Source of the DNA: Lachnospiraceae bacterium KH1T2
Lineage (GTDB): Bacteria > Bacillota > Clostridia > Lachnospirales > Lachnospiraceae
DNA length: 52,207 nucleotides
NCBI GenBank assembly: GCA_900114405.1
Contig: FOSY01000020.1
Location: forward strand, 1 to 52,207
Direction: 5' to 3'
Position 1 is the stretch's first letter. Every line of letters starts with the position of its first letter. Positions 26,891 through 35,890 of the stretch are shown one piece after another. The notes below the pieces were generated by a model. The model searched no databases. It saw nothing but the letters and a program-made list of their open reading frames with translations, and had not been told where the DNA came from. The position numbers and the translations under genes were made by a program.

Positions 26891-27757
26891 TTATGCAGAA
26901 TAAAAAGCCGAAACTATAATATTCTTCTGTATAGCAGCTACTCCATAGTCATCTGTCTCTGTTTCTTTTAACGGAACTTTCGTCATTCCATGTTTGCCTA
27001 TGTCCATAGGTATATAGAATTCCGGAAGAATCGCCAGCCCATAGCCCGCGTAGGCAAGTGTCATGCAGCTTACGCTGCTGCCCTGTGTGATAGTCATATA
27101 TTCCTGATCTGAAAAAATGTACGGATTACGTGATTGTTTCTGTATCGAATATGGAATCTCTTTTGACTGAAGTATTATCAGTCTTTCTTTTTTTATTTCT
27201 GATACCGAGATCTCATCTCTTTTCGCAAGCTCATGGTCGATTGGAAGTATTACACATGTCTTATACTCATAAATTTTTGCAAAATATAATTCCGGATGGT
27301 TTTTAAGCATATACTTTGAGGCAAGCATTATATCAATCTGATAGTTTTTAAGCATCCTCAAAAGAATTTCATATGAATCTATTATAATTTCAGGCATAAC
27401 TAACGGATACTCAACACAAAGTTTCTTCAATTTATTTTCAACAAATTCCAATTCAACACTGCTAGTAATGCCAAGTCTTACAACTTTAAGCGCTTCTTCA
27501 TCTTTGCTTATAATATGAGCTTTAGAAACCTCTATCTTGCTCATGATCTCTTTTGCATCAGCATAAAAAGTCACCCCGGATTTTGTCAGCGAAACCGCAT
27601 GCCTGCTTCGCACAAAAAGCACTGTATTAAGCTCTGCTTCAAGGCTTTGTATATGATGTGTTACTGTCGGAACCGAAAGATAAAGTTCCTCTGCAGCTCT
27701 CGTAAAATTCAGATGTTCAGCAACAGAGCAAAAACATTGTAATTGCTGTGTATTCAT
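26891..27757 (-). CDS. LysR-family transcriptional regulator
   Basis: The 288-residue protein has the N-terminal LysR helix-turn-helix (LNFTRAAEELYLSVPTVTHH, residues 16-35) and a C-terminal effector-binding domain of normal length. It is divergent from the FMN/FAD reductase gene, the standard arrangement in which a LysR regulator activates its neighbour in response to that enzyme's substrate. AAAGGAAAG precedes the ATG. A 7-bp hairpin (26882-26888 with 26905-26911) overlaps its stop codon without a U tract. The effector is unknown. Confidence 0.9.
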   Translation of the reverse strand: MNTQQLQCFCSVAEHLNFTRAAEELYLSVPTVTHHIQSLEAELNTVLFVRSRHAVSLTKSGVTFYADAKEIMSKIEVSKAHIISKDEEALKVVRLGITSSVELEFVENKLKKLCVEYPLVMPEIIIDSYEILLRMLKNYQIDIMLASKYMLKNHPELYFAKIYEYKTCVILPIDHELAKRDEISVSEIKKERLIILQSKEIPYSIQKQSRNPYIFSDQEYMTITQGSSVSCMTLAYAGYGLAILPEFYIPMDIGKHGMTKVPLKETETDDYGVAAIQKNIIVSAFYSA

Positions 27758-27900
27758 TTGCTTTCCTTTCTAAAATCTATTATTTAATTCCTAAAATTAT
27801 CCGAAATATACTAATGTATTTTAACAATAATTTAATATGGTATTAGCCTCTCTCTAATATTTGTAACATATTTCAAATATATAAGCAAACCCGTTTCCTT

Positions 27901-27906
27901 TATAAT
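27901..27906 (+). promoter_or_regulatory. -10 box of the flavoprotein reductase gene
   Basis: TATAAT matches consensus, but 17 bases upstream there is only TATATA rather than a -35 box. This is consistent with an activator-dependent promoter under the divergent LysR regulator. The 228-base divergent region is A/T-rich and should hold the LysR sites, which I could not delimit. Confidence 0.45.
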
Positions 27907-27985
27907 TACGTTATGTTATCAAACTTTTGTGTCTTTTTATTTAAGCATTAAAAACAGCAATATTTTCAAAAGGAGAAATTTATTA

Positions 27986-30085
27986 ATGAGTGACAAAATC
28001 AGCAGACAAACTTTTATTAAGGGCATGGCTGCAGGTGTAGCATCAATCGCAGCATTCGGTCTTTTAGAAGTTGCTGACAAAGCAGGTACTTCTAAAGCTT
28101 CCAGCAGTACGCTGAAAATTGCCAATGAAGCTGCCAAAGCTTCCGGAAAAGCCTTTACTCCGGGTACATACACAGCAACAGCCAAGGGAATGGGAACTGT
28201 AACAATGACAGCCACATTCAATGAATCTTCTATCACCGATATCCAGCTTGATCTCTCTGGTGAAACTCCAGACATTGGTCAAGCAGCCGGTGACGAACTT
28301 ATCAGACAGGCCCTTGCTGCCCAGTCAAGTGACATCGATGGTGTATCAGGCGCGACTATCACAACAAATGCCGTCAAGACCTGTCTTGACGATGTAATAG
28401 CTCAGGCAAGCGGAGAAACTTCAGGAACTGCAGCGGCAGCCTCTGCCGAAGATGATTCAGACTGGCTCGGAGAAGCTCCTGAGATCACAGATTCCGACTG
28501 TTCTGAAACTCTTGATACTGACGTGCTGATCATCGGTCTCGGTCTCGCAGGAGTTGCAGCCGCAAGATCAGCCGCCGAAGAAGGTGTCAAAGTTGTCGGT
28601 ATCGAAAAGGCCGACGGACCTCAGTGTCGTTCCGGCGAATATGCTGTAATTAACGGAAATGTCGAAGCTCGTTGGGGCAGAGATATTTACACCGAAGATG
28701 ATATGAATGAAATGATAGATTTCCATATGATGGAATCCGGCTATAAAGTCAGACGTTCTATTTTTTCTAAATATATCCATAACATAGGCGAAACCTTTGA
28801 CTGGTGGATTGCAGCCAACCCTGATCTTTACATTGCTGATACAACACGTGCGGATATTCCTGATGAGTATGCTGATAACTACCTTATCCCTATCTTTAAT
28901 CCGCTCCCTGAGCACTATGATTGGAGAAAGGAAGCTTTCCCTTGTTATCCTACATCTGTTGAATTTAAGCCAGACCAGCATGTAACAGTAGAGAAAAATA
29001 TGCAGGCTGCAGTTGATACAGGCAACGTAGATGCAAGATATGGTCACTTTGCAGAAAAACTCATTATGGAAGACGGGCGCTGCGTAGGTGCTTACATCAA
29101 AAATTCATCTGACGGAAGCTACATCCGTGTCAATGCTTCAAAAGGTGTAATCCTTTCAACCGGAGACTATTCACAGAATGAAGCCATGGTCAAGCACTTC
29201 TGTCCTGACGTAATTTCAAATGGCATCCAGCGTATGTTCACAAGCATGGACGTAGAAGGCAATATGACCAATCAAGGCGATGGTATCAAACTCGGAATGT
29301 GGGCAGGCGCCGGCGTTCAGGGCGATCATGCTCCTATGATTCATCACATGGGCGGTGGCGCAGACCTTTCAGGCGTAGGTGTAATGGGTAATGCAGGTTT
29401 CCTGAACCTTGATATGAACGGCAAGCGTTTCATGAATGAGGATCTTCCGGGCCAGCAGATTGAAAACCAGATTGAGATTCAGAAAGACAAGAAAACATGG
29501 CAGATATTTGACGGCAATTGGGAAAACGAGCTTCCCTACATGCCCGCTGCCCACGGTGGTGCATGCTATGTAGAGCACTATAATTCTGATGAAGAAGGTC
29601 CAAGAAACAATCAGACCTATCGCAACTACAAGTCCCAGTATCAGATTGATGCTGCTGTCGCAGACGGAAGATGTCTCAAAGCTGACACTTTAGAAGACCT
29701 CGTTGCACAGATGTACCCGGATGACACAAATGCTCAGGAAACAGCACTTGCCTCTATCAGGCGCTACAATGAGCTTGCTGAAGCAGGAAACGATGAGGAT
29801 TTCGGCAAGGTTTCAAGCCGTCTCTTCCCTCTCAGCACTGCTCCTTACTACGCAGATCAGTTTGAGCAGGCTTTACTCCTTGTAATTTGCGGCGGACTTA
29901 AATCCGACGAGGAAAGCCACACTCTCGATCCCGATGGAAACATTATTCCAGGACTCTATGTTGCAGGAAATATTCAAGGCGACAGATTTTCACATGAGTA
30001 CCCTATCACCCTTAAAGGTGTATCTCACGGCATGGCTATGTACTATGGCTATGTCGCAGGAAAGAATGCCGCTAAGGGTGTCTGA
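27986..30085 (+). CDS. Exported FMN- and FAD-binding reductase (fumarate/urocanate reductase superfamily)
   Basis: The start is ATG 27986, seven bases after AAAGGAGAAA; an in-frame GTG at 27929 lacks a ribosome site. The 699-residue protein has a Tat-like leader with SRQTFIKG (second Arg replaced by Gln) and a hydrophobic stretch. An FMN-binding domain (about 57-145) follows, with the ApbE flavinylation motif DGVSGAT, Thr124 being the likely FMN site. An FAD_binding_2 domain starts at DVLIIGLGLAGVAAA (179-193). Enzymes of this build use unsaturated organic acids as extracytoplasmic electron acceptors, including fumarate, urocanate and cinnamates. The C-terminal RFSHEYPITLKGVSHG differs from classic fumarate reductases, so the acceptor is undetermined. 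Confidence 0.88.
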   Translation: MSDKISRQTFIKGMAAGVASIAAFGLLEVADKAGTSKASSSTLKIANEAAKASGKAFTPGTYTATAKGMGTVTMTATFNESSITDIQLDLSGETPDIGQAAGDELIRQALAAQSSDIDGVSGATITTNAVKTCLDDVIAQASGETSGTAAAASAEDDSDWLGEAPEITDSDCSETLDTDVLIIGLGLAGVAAARSAAEEGVKVVGIEKADGPQCRSGEYAVINGNVEARWGRDIYTEDDMNEMIDFHMMESGYKVRRSIFSKYIHNIGETFDWWIAANPDLYIADTTRADIPDEYADNYLIPIFNPLPEHYDWRKEAFPCYPTSVEFKPDQHVTVEKNMQAAVDTGNVDARYGHFAEKLIMEDGRCVGAYIKNSSDGSYIRVNASKGVILSTGDYSQNEAMVKHFCPDVISNGIQRMFTSMDVEGNMTNQGDGIKLGMWAGAGVQGDHAPMIHHMGGGADLSGVGVMGNAGFLNLDMNGKRFMNEDLPGQQIENQIEIQKDKKTWQIFDGNWENELPYMPAAHGGACYVEHYNSDEEGPRNNQTYRNYKSQYQIDAAVADGRCLKADTLEDLVAQMYPDDTNAQETALASIRRYNELAEAGNDEDFGKVSSRLFPLSTAPYYADQFEQALLLVICGGLKSDEESHTLDPDGNIIPGLYVAGNIQGDRFSHEYPITLKGVSHGMAMYYGYVAGKNAAKGV

Positions 30086-30144
30086 TGTACCATTCTGCAG
30101 AATAAATTAAATGGAAACGTTCAAAACACATATTTAAAATCAAA

Positions 30145-30182
30145 AGGCGCTGTAAAAATGAATCATCATCTTCACAGCGCCT
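30145..30182. terminator. Bidirectional terminator between the reductase and YgjV-like genes
   Basis: Stem AGGCGCTGT/ACAGCGCCT (30145-30153 with 30174-30182) between two convergent genes. The minus strand continues TTTTGATTTTAAAT; the plus strand continues CTTAAAC. Confidence 0.7.
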
Positions 30183-30198
30183 CTTAAACTATCATCTG

Positions 30199-30717
30199 TC
30201 AAGCTTCAACAGCTTCATGCTTCCTAGCCCTCATAAATCCTACAATATTAGAGCAGAATGTCAAAATATCAAATACCATACCTGATATATTCATGAGTGA
30301 TATATCATAAACAAGCCACATAAGTTGTGTAGCAAGCATAACGATCTTTAATACAGTCTCTTTTTTAGTATCAAGCATCCATGTATATGTAAGTGTTGCC
30401 GCGATTGGCAATATCTCACGCGCAACAAAACCTGTGAATCCCAGAAATATAGCTGATGCACCAACCTGAAGTATTATAAAAAACACTTTCCAACCTTTAG
30501 TCAGCTCTCTTTTAAGGCAAAATATATTTCTGAATATACTTATCATATCAGCGATAAAGCCTGACACTCCGCCAAGCAAAAGATTTCCCAGTCCCATAAT
30601 GAGAAATTGCAGATTTTGACAGATTAATATTTTGCGTTTGTTATGCATAAAGCCTATTCCAACCATAAACAACGCACCAATCAAAGTTACAATATTCCCT
30701 AACCAAAACAAACTCAT
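30199..30717 (-). CDS. YgjV-like inner membrane protein
   Basis: The 172-residue protein has five or six hydrophobic helices and fits the YgjV family in length and pattern, with the opening SLFWLGNIVTLIGALFMVGIG and the motif MGLGNLLLGGVSGF. The family has no known function. It stands alone, convergent with the reductase gene and separated from the GH3 gene by a terminator. Confidence 0.7.
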   Translation of the reverse strand: MSLFWLGNIVTLIGALFMVGIGFMHNKRKILICQNLQFLIMGLGNLLLGGVSGFIADMISIFRNIFCLKRELTKGWKVFFIILQVGASAIFLGFTGFVAREILPIAATLTYTWMLDTKKETVLKIVMLATQLMWLVYDISLMNISGMVFDILTFCSNIVGFMRARKHEAVEA

Positions 30718-30824
30718 AATCTTACTTTCCTTTGCTATACTAAATACGAGATTTCCTAATTATACACAGAATACAAAAGATAGTAAATTATAATTTTCTA
30801 AAAATATCCCTGTTTCATAAAAAG

Positions 30825-30855
30825 AAAACTCCGCAGGAAATTCCCACGGAGTTTT
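30825..30855 (-). terminator. Terminator after the GH3 surface enzyme gene
   Basis: Stem AAAACTCCG/CGGAGTTTT (30825-30833 with 30847-30855), followed on the minus strand by CTTTTTATG. It lies about 26 bases after the stop codon at 30881. Confidence 0.85.
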
Positions 30856-30880
30856 CATCTTTATTCGTATAGCCTGCACT

Positions 30881-33800
30881 TTACTCTGTTACAGGTCCTT
30901 TAGTAAGAACACCTTTATTATTGAAATAATACTTAGCCCCATCAATTGTCTGCCAGCCTGTAACTCTCTTACCTTCAGCATTGAAGTAATACTTATTTCC
31001 ATCTACCTCAACAAATTCTGAAGCTGCAAGCTTTCCATCCTCATGTGCATAGTAGTATGTTCCCCATACATTTACGAACCTGTTCTTAAGAACACTGCCG
31101 TCCTTGAAAATGTAATATTTAGCACCGTCTGCTTCAATAAGCTTGCTCTTCACTACCTGACCGTTCTCATCTGCATACATAGTCTTTCCGTCATGCTCAA
31201 AGAATGCATCTTTAACAAGCTTTCCTTCTGTGTCAAAGTAATAATCCTTGCCCCAGATTGAAACTACTGTATCAGCTGCAGCTACACCGTTCTTATCAAG
31301 GTAGTATACTGAATCATCAACAGTTACCTTGCTATTCTTGATCACCTGGCCATTTTCATTAGCATACATCTTATTGCCGTCATACTCGAAGAATCCTGTT
31401 ACCTTTTCTCCATTCTGATCATATACATATGTCTTTCCCCATACATTCTTTAATGTATAAGAAACTTCTTCTCTAAGTCCGGCTGCATCAAGTTTCTCAT
31501 AAAGGTCTGAGAACTGCTTTGAACGAAGAGTTGCATCAATTATATTCTTTGCGCAAGCCTGAAGTGAACCAAGTCTGAATGTTCCCTTGTTCCATGCTGT
31601 CTTAACTGTGCTCTCCATATATCCCGGCATCTGAAGTGCAAGTCCTGCTTCTATCTGCCATCCCTGAGTCTTATAAGAGTCAGCTCCTGTCACAGAATAC
31701 TCACTTCCTGAATCATAGCTTTCAGCGCCTGTTCCCGGCTTTGTAGCTGATGTAGCAGCTGCATTACATCTCTGTGAACCAAAGAATGAATACCAGTCAG
31801 AGCAGAAGAAGCCTTCAAATCCCCACTCATTTCTTGTGATCTCTGTCATAAGTGAGTAGTTATTGTATGTAGGAACACCATTGATCTGGTTGTAAGCTGT
31901 CATGATCGCATATGGCTGCTCATTTTCTACGATCTTCTCAAATCCCTTAAGGTAAATCTCACGAAGAGCTCTTTCAGATACCATACTGTTAGAACCCATA
32001 CGGTTATTTTCCTGGCTGTTTGCTGCATAATGCTTGATCATTGTTGTAATTCCTGAAGATGTTCCATCCTCATTTGTCATTACACCATGTGTGATAGCTC
32101 CTGCCTGTACAGCAGTTACGATAGGATCTTCTGAATAATACTCAAAGTTACGTCCGCAAAGAGGATTTCTATGAATATTCATAGCCGGTGCAAGCCAATA
32201 TGTGATATCATATGCAAGCATTTCTTCCTGAACAGCACGACCTTCCTCAACTGCCAGCTCTGCATTCCATGTCTGTGCAATATCTGTAGCGATAGGTGTA
32301 GCTGTGCAATACTGATAAGCTTCACTTACGTATGTGTAAATCCTTGTTGAAGATTTAAGGATTTCATTAAACTCATCTTCATTTTTGATCTCGATCTTAT
32401 TATAAGTGTCTCCGCCGTAAGCATTGTCCTTCATTGTATAGTATGTCTCATTTTCATCATATGATGCTGTCTGAGGTACTGCTTCATAAAGGCTGTAATC
32501 TGTGCTTATACGTATTCCTGCACCACCATCTGCAGTTTCTGTATTAGGGATATAGCGGCTGTTATAAAGGTTTGTTGTTGTTCCGCCTGTTCCGCCATAA
32601 GGTGCCGGAGCCTGATATCCGATCACATCAGAATTTGCTGTTGAAGTTTCTGCGCTTGTATCGCTTCCACCCTGTGTGAGGTCGATAAGCTCATCTACAC
32701 TAAGGTCTGCAAGAAGCTGCTCTACTGTTATCTTTCCTTCATAAACATCTGCAAGTGTGTAGCTTCCATCACCACTTGTCTCAACTGTCTCAAGTTTCTC
32801 TTTTTCACCTGCTTCATAGTCAGAGTCAGCACCTACATAAGCTGTAACTTCACCATGTGTATAATTGTGTTCTACTGCTTCTGGGAAAGAAGAGGCTGAA
32901 AGCTCTACATCTGAAGCACTTGTGCTAAGACCTTCTGTTGTCGGCTCGATAGGGTTATAGTCTTCATCCTTAGAACCATCCAGCATATCAATAGCATATG
33001 ACTTGCTTGACATTGTTGCTGAGGAATCATATGTGCCGTTCTCCATATTCTCTTTTGTAAGAGTAAAGAGATTTTCACACTTCTCTGTAACTACATCATC
33101 GTCAAATGAGATCTCAGATGCTACAACAGTATTTCTTGAGCTGTTGCCTACACGGATCTTATAGTCACCTTTCTGGATAACGTATTGAGCATTAGCCTCG
33201 TCATAACTTGAAAGGTCCTCTGTAGGGAACGAAATCTTCAATACACTAGACTCACCCGGAGCAAGAAGCTCTGTCTTGCCATAAGCAGCAAGTTCCTGGA
33301 AAGGAACATCGATAGAACCATCCTGCGGTGCTGAGAAGTATACTTCGACAACTTCCTTACCCTCTGCATCACCAGTATTAGTTACAGTTGCCGTAACAGT
33401 TACATTATCTGCATCAGCTTCTACTGAATCTACATTTATATCAAAATCTGAATATGTAAGACCATATCCAAAAGGATATGCAGGTTCTATACCATATGTA
33501 TCAAAATAGCGATATCCGACATAGATATCATCATTATAATTCTCTTCTACAGTATCATTATCAAGCCATGAAAAGCCTTCTGATGATGGATAATCAGAAA
33601 ATTCCTTTGCCCATGTATCTACTGTTTTACCTGAGAATGGTGTTTCGCCTGAAAGAACATTTACTAATGCTGTTCCTGACTGTGTTCCACCCTGACTCAT
33701 ATCTACAAGAGCTGTAAGACCTTCTATCTTATCATTATCCTTAGCGATATAATAAGCCGTACTGCTGTCATATGTATCATCCTCTGTTACAAGAACGTAC

Positions 33801-34852
33801 TCTTCGCCATCCTTTACATAAAGAACTCCATCTTTAACGTATTTAGCAAATGTATTAACATCATTCTTGACTACAAATTTATAAAACTTGTTATAAAGAA
33901 TATCATCACCAGAAGGTACTTCTCTTATGATCTCATAAGTTACGCCATTGATCTCAACTGTATCTTCTGAGTCATCATCTGCCTCTTTATACAGCGGCAT
34001 ATCATTTTCTGAGAATGTCTCATTTTTACCTACTTCTGTGAAAGAGTAGTAGTTTTCATCCTCATCATACTCTGAAGCCGGCTCATATTCGCCATCAGAA
34101 TTCTTTGTAAAGTACGCATTTGCTGAAAATGTATTTACTTCATCGGTAATGTCTTCATAATATGATTCACCACTTCCATTGAAGAATGATGTATCAATGA
34201 CACCACCGATATTTAATACAACGATGACATTATCAAAATGTGCACCGAGAGTTTTAAGATTAGCCTTCTCATCTTCTGTAAGATAATAGTCTCCAGCTGT
34301 AAGTGTTCTGTCAGAACCTTCTCCTGAAATTCTATTAAGTGTGTAGATAGCCGGAACTGACGGATCAATGCTTTCAATGTCAGCAAGCTCATCATCACTG
34401 AAAGCTACATCTTTTGCAACTGTAGCACTTCCCATAAGTGATGAACTGCTGTCTGCACCGCTCTTCTCCCAAGCTTCCGTATACTCTTTTACATATCCCT
34501 CATTTGCAATAGTATATCCTGCATCCTTAAATCCATCATATACTGTTACGTTATCAGAAGACTCTCTAAGATATGTAGCGCCTGAGCCCGTACCTCCTCT
34601 GATAGTATTCCATGTGCCTGCACCATAAAGTGCAACTGTATCACCCTTCAAAGGCAGTGCACCTTTATTCTCTAAAAGAACCATGCCTTCCGAAGCCACC
34701 TGAATTGCTGTATCCACATGTGATTCAGCTAATTCCCATGATTCATCGGCATCTGTCATCGCTGCCGAAGCCGTTGTCGCAGAGCCGACAACCATTGCTG
34801 CGCTGAGCATCACGCTCATTGAACGCCACATTTTACTTTTTCTGTTGAACAT
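30881..34852 (-). CDS. Cell-wall-bound GH3 glycosidase with reversed domain order
   Basis: The start is ATG 34852 after AAGGAGG. The 1323-residue protein has a signal peptide, then what is normally the C-terminal GH3 alpha/beta domain first (about 40-460, likely acid/base Glu178 in RISGEGSDR). A fibronectin-III-like domain (about 460-590), a spacer and the TIM-barrel domain (about 705-1115) follow, the barrel carrying GRNFEYYSEDP, IKHYAANSQE and nucleophile Asp1019 in FFCSDWYSF. Choline-binding-type repeats (about 1130-1323) end the chain. This reversed order is known in Butyrivibrio and Ruminococcus beta-glucosidases. Acidic Tyr-rich insertions (about 245-375 and 797-850) interrupt both catalytic domains. 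It is divergent from a LytTR/AgrC system. The sugar specificity (gluco, xylo or arabino) is not decided. Confidence 0.88.
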   Translation of the reverse strand: MFNRKSKMWRSMSVMLSAAMVVGSATTASAAMTDADESWELAESHVDTAIQVASEGMVLLENKGALPLKGDTVALYGAGTWNTIRGGTGSGATYLRESSDNVTVYDGFKDAGYTIANEGYVKEYTEAWEKSGADSSSSLMGSATVAKDVAFSDDELADIESIDPSVPAIYTLNRISGEGSDRTLTAGDYYLTEDEKANLKTLGAHFDNVIVVLNIGGVIDTSFFNGSGESYYEDITDEVNTFSANAYFTKNSDGEYEPASEYDEDENYYSFTEVGKNETFSENDMPLYKEADDDSEDTVEINGVTYEIIREVPSGDDILYNKFYKFVVKNDVNTFAKYVKDGVLYVKDGEEYVLVTEDDTYDSSTAYYIAKDNDKIEGLTALVDMSQGGTQSGTALVNVLSGETPFSGKTVDTWAKEFSDYPSSEGFSWLDNDTVEENYNDDIYVGYRYFDTYGIEPAYPFGYGLTYSDFDINVDSVEADADNVTVTATVTNTGDAEGKEVVEVYFSAPQDGSIDVPFQELAAYGKTELLAPGESSVLKISFPTEDLSSYDEANAQYVIQKGDYKIRVGNSSRNTVVASEISFDDDVVTEKCENLFTLTKENMENGTYDSSATMSSKSYAIDMLDGSKDEDYNPIEPTTEGLSTSASDVELSASSFPEAVEHNYTHGEVTAYVGADSDYEAGEKEKLETVETSGDGSYTLADVYEGKITVEQLLADLSVDELIDLTQGGSDTSAETSTANSDVIGYQAPAPYGGTGGTTTNLYNSRYIPNTETADGGAGIRISTDYSLYEAVPQTASYDENETYYTMKDNAYGGDTYNKIEIKNEDEFNEILKSSTRIYTYVSEAYQYCTATPIATDIAQTWNAELAVEEGRAVQEEMLAYDITYWLAPAMNIHRNPLCGRNFEYYSEDPIVTAVQAGAITHGVMTNEDGTSSGITTMIKHYAANSQENNRMGSNSMVSERALREIYLKGFEKIVENEQPYAIMTAYNQINGVPTYNNYSLMTEITRNEWGFEGFFCSDWYSFFGSQRCNAAATSATKPGTGAESYDSGSEYSVTGADSYKTQGWQIEAGLALQMPGYMESTVKTAWNKGTFRLGSLQACAKNIIDATLRSKQFSDLYEKLDAAGLREEVSYTLKNVWGKTYVYDQNGEKVTGFFEYDGNKMYANENGQVIKNSKVTVDDSVYYLDKNGVAAADTVVSIWGKDYYFDTEGKLVKDAFFEHDGKTMYADENGQVVKSKLIEADGAKYYIFKDGSVLKNRFVNVWGTYYYAHEDGKLAASEFVEVDGNKYYFNAEGKRVTGWQTIDGAKYYFNNKGVLTKGPVTE

Positions 34853-34953
34853 CAAATACCTACCTCCTTATAGTTACAAATCCAAAACTGCATCCCCAAT
34901 TGCAGTTCCTTTTCATGTATCATTTTAAAACCAAAAGCCTTTTGTGTATTTTT

Positions 34954-34987
34954 TATGTCGTGAATAGCATTTCTATGTCGCAAATAG
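34954..34987. promoter_or_regulatory. 20-bp-spaced direct repeats at the GH3 promoter, candidate LytTR sites
   Basis: Two copies of TATGTCGNNAATAG (34954-34967 and 34974-34987) agree at 12 of 14 bases and are 20 bases apart, about two helical turns. On the GH3 side the nearer copy ends about 26 bases before a TAAAAT -10 box that has no -35 box. LytTR regulators bind paired direct repeats about 21 bases apart next to weak promoters, and a LytTR gene starts 136 bases away. Confidence 0.55.
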
Positions 34988-35122
34988 TAAATTTGTATAT
35001 TTTTCTTTCATTTATGCCACATTAATTGCGCAATTTGACTTTTTATATTAAAATTATTTAGGATTTAGCACTAAAATAAATACATTTTCAACAAATTTAA
35101 TCGTGTACCCAAGGAGATGTCT

Positions 35123-35872
35123 ATGAAAGAGATCCGAGCTGCACTTTGTGACGATGAAAAAGCAATATTATCATATGTAGGAAATGAGATAGAAAAAAAA
35201 TTCGATAATGAACATATATCATTCAACCTGAGTCGTTACTCTTCGCCAGAAAGACTTGCAAAAAAAATACATAACGGAGAAAAATATGATATATATTTCA
35301 TGGACATAGACATGCCGGGAATTAATGGTCTTGCTCTGGCTTCTGAGATACGTGAAACAGACAATTCCGCAGTTATCATCTTTATTTCAGCAAAGGAAGA
35401 ATATGTCTTTGACACTTTCCGCGTGAACAGTTACCGTTTCATACGGAAAATGAACTTTGAGAATGATCTTCAGGAAGCGGTCACAAGCTTCCTCTCAAGC
35501 CACCACTGCAGCAGTCAAAGCAATATCATCACTCTTCGTGCTCAAAACGAACTGATACGTTTTAATGCAGATGAAGTTCTTTACATCGAAGCGCAGGACA
35601 AATACTTAAACATAGTTATGACAGAAAAAAATCTTCTCATAAGATATAAAATGTCTGACATAGAAACCTTATTAAACGGATATGACTTTATCCGCATCCA
35701 TAAAAGTTATCTGGTTAATTGTAAATATATTTATATTATCAAAGGAAAAGATGTCCAGTTAGATACAGGCATACATCTTCCCATAAGCCGCTATCGAGCA
35801 GGCGAAGTTTCAAAGCAGTTTATGCTTTATATGTCAGAACATTCAGGTGTTCTAAGCGAAGATCAATACTGA
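35123..35872 (+). CDS. LytTR-family response regulator (AgrA/LytR type)
   Basis: AAGGAG abuts the ATG at 35117, so the ATG at 35123, six bases from it, is the real start (249 residues). The receiver domain has acidic residues Asp10/Asp11 and phosphoacceptor Asp61 in FMDIDMPG. A LytTR DNA-binding domain (about 140-245) follows, with FNADEVLYIEAQDKYLNI and IRIHKSYLVN. It should be phosphorylated by the kinase encoded 18 bases downstream. The nearest probable target is the divergent GH3 gene, whose promoter has paired direct repeats. Confidence 0.9.
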   Translation: MKEIRAALCDDEKAILSYVGNEIEKKFDNEHISFNLSRYSSPERLAKKIHNGEKYDIYFMDIDMPGINGLALASEIRETDNSAVIIFISAKEEYVFDTFRVNSYRFIRKMNFENDLQEAVTSFLSSHHCSSQSNIITLRAQNELIRFNADEVLYIEAQDKYLNIVMTEKNLLIRYKMSDIETLLNGYDFIRIHKSYLVNCKYIYIIKGKDVQLDTGIHLPISRYRAGEVSKQFMLYMSEHSGVLSEDQY

Positions 35873-35890
35873 AAGGGGACTGTTCCGGTA

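Noticed and set aside
30112..30125. A cre-like or LacI-like box TGGAAACGTTCAAA
   Set aside because: It lies downstream of the reductase stop codon between convergent genes, has no promoter to control, and matches the cre consensus only in its left half.
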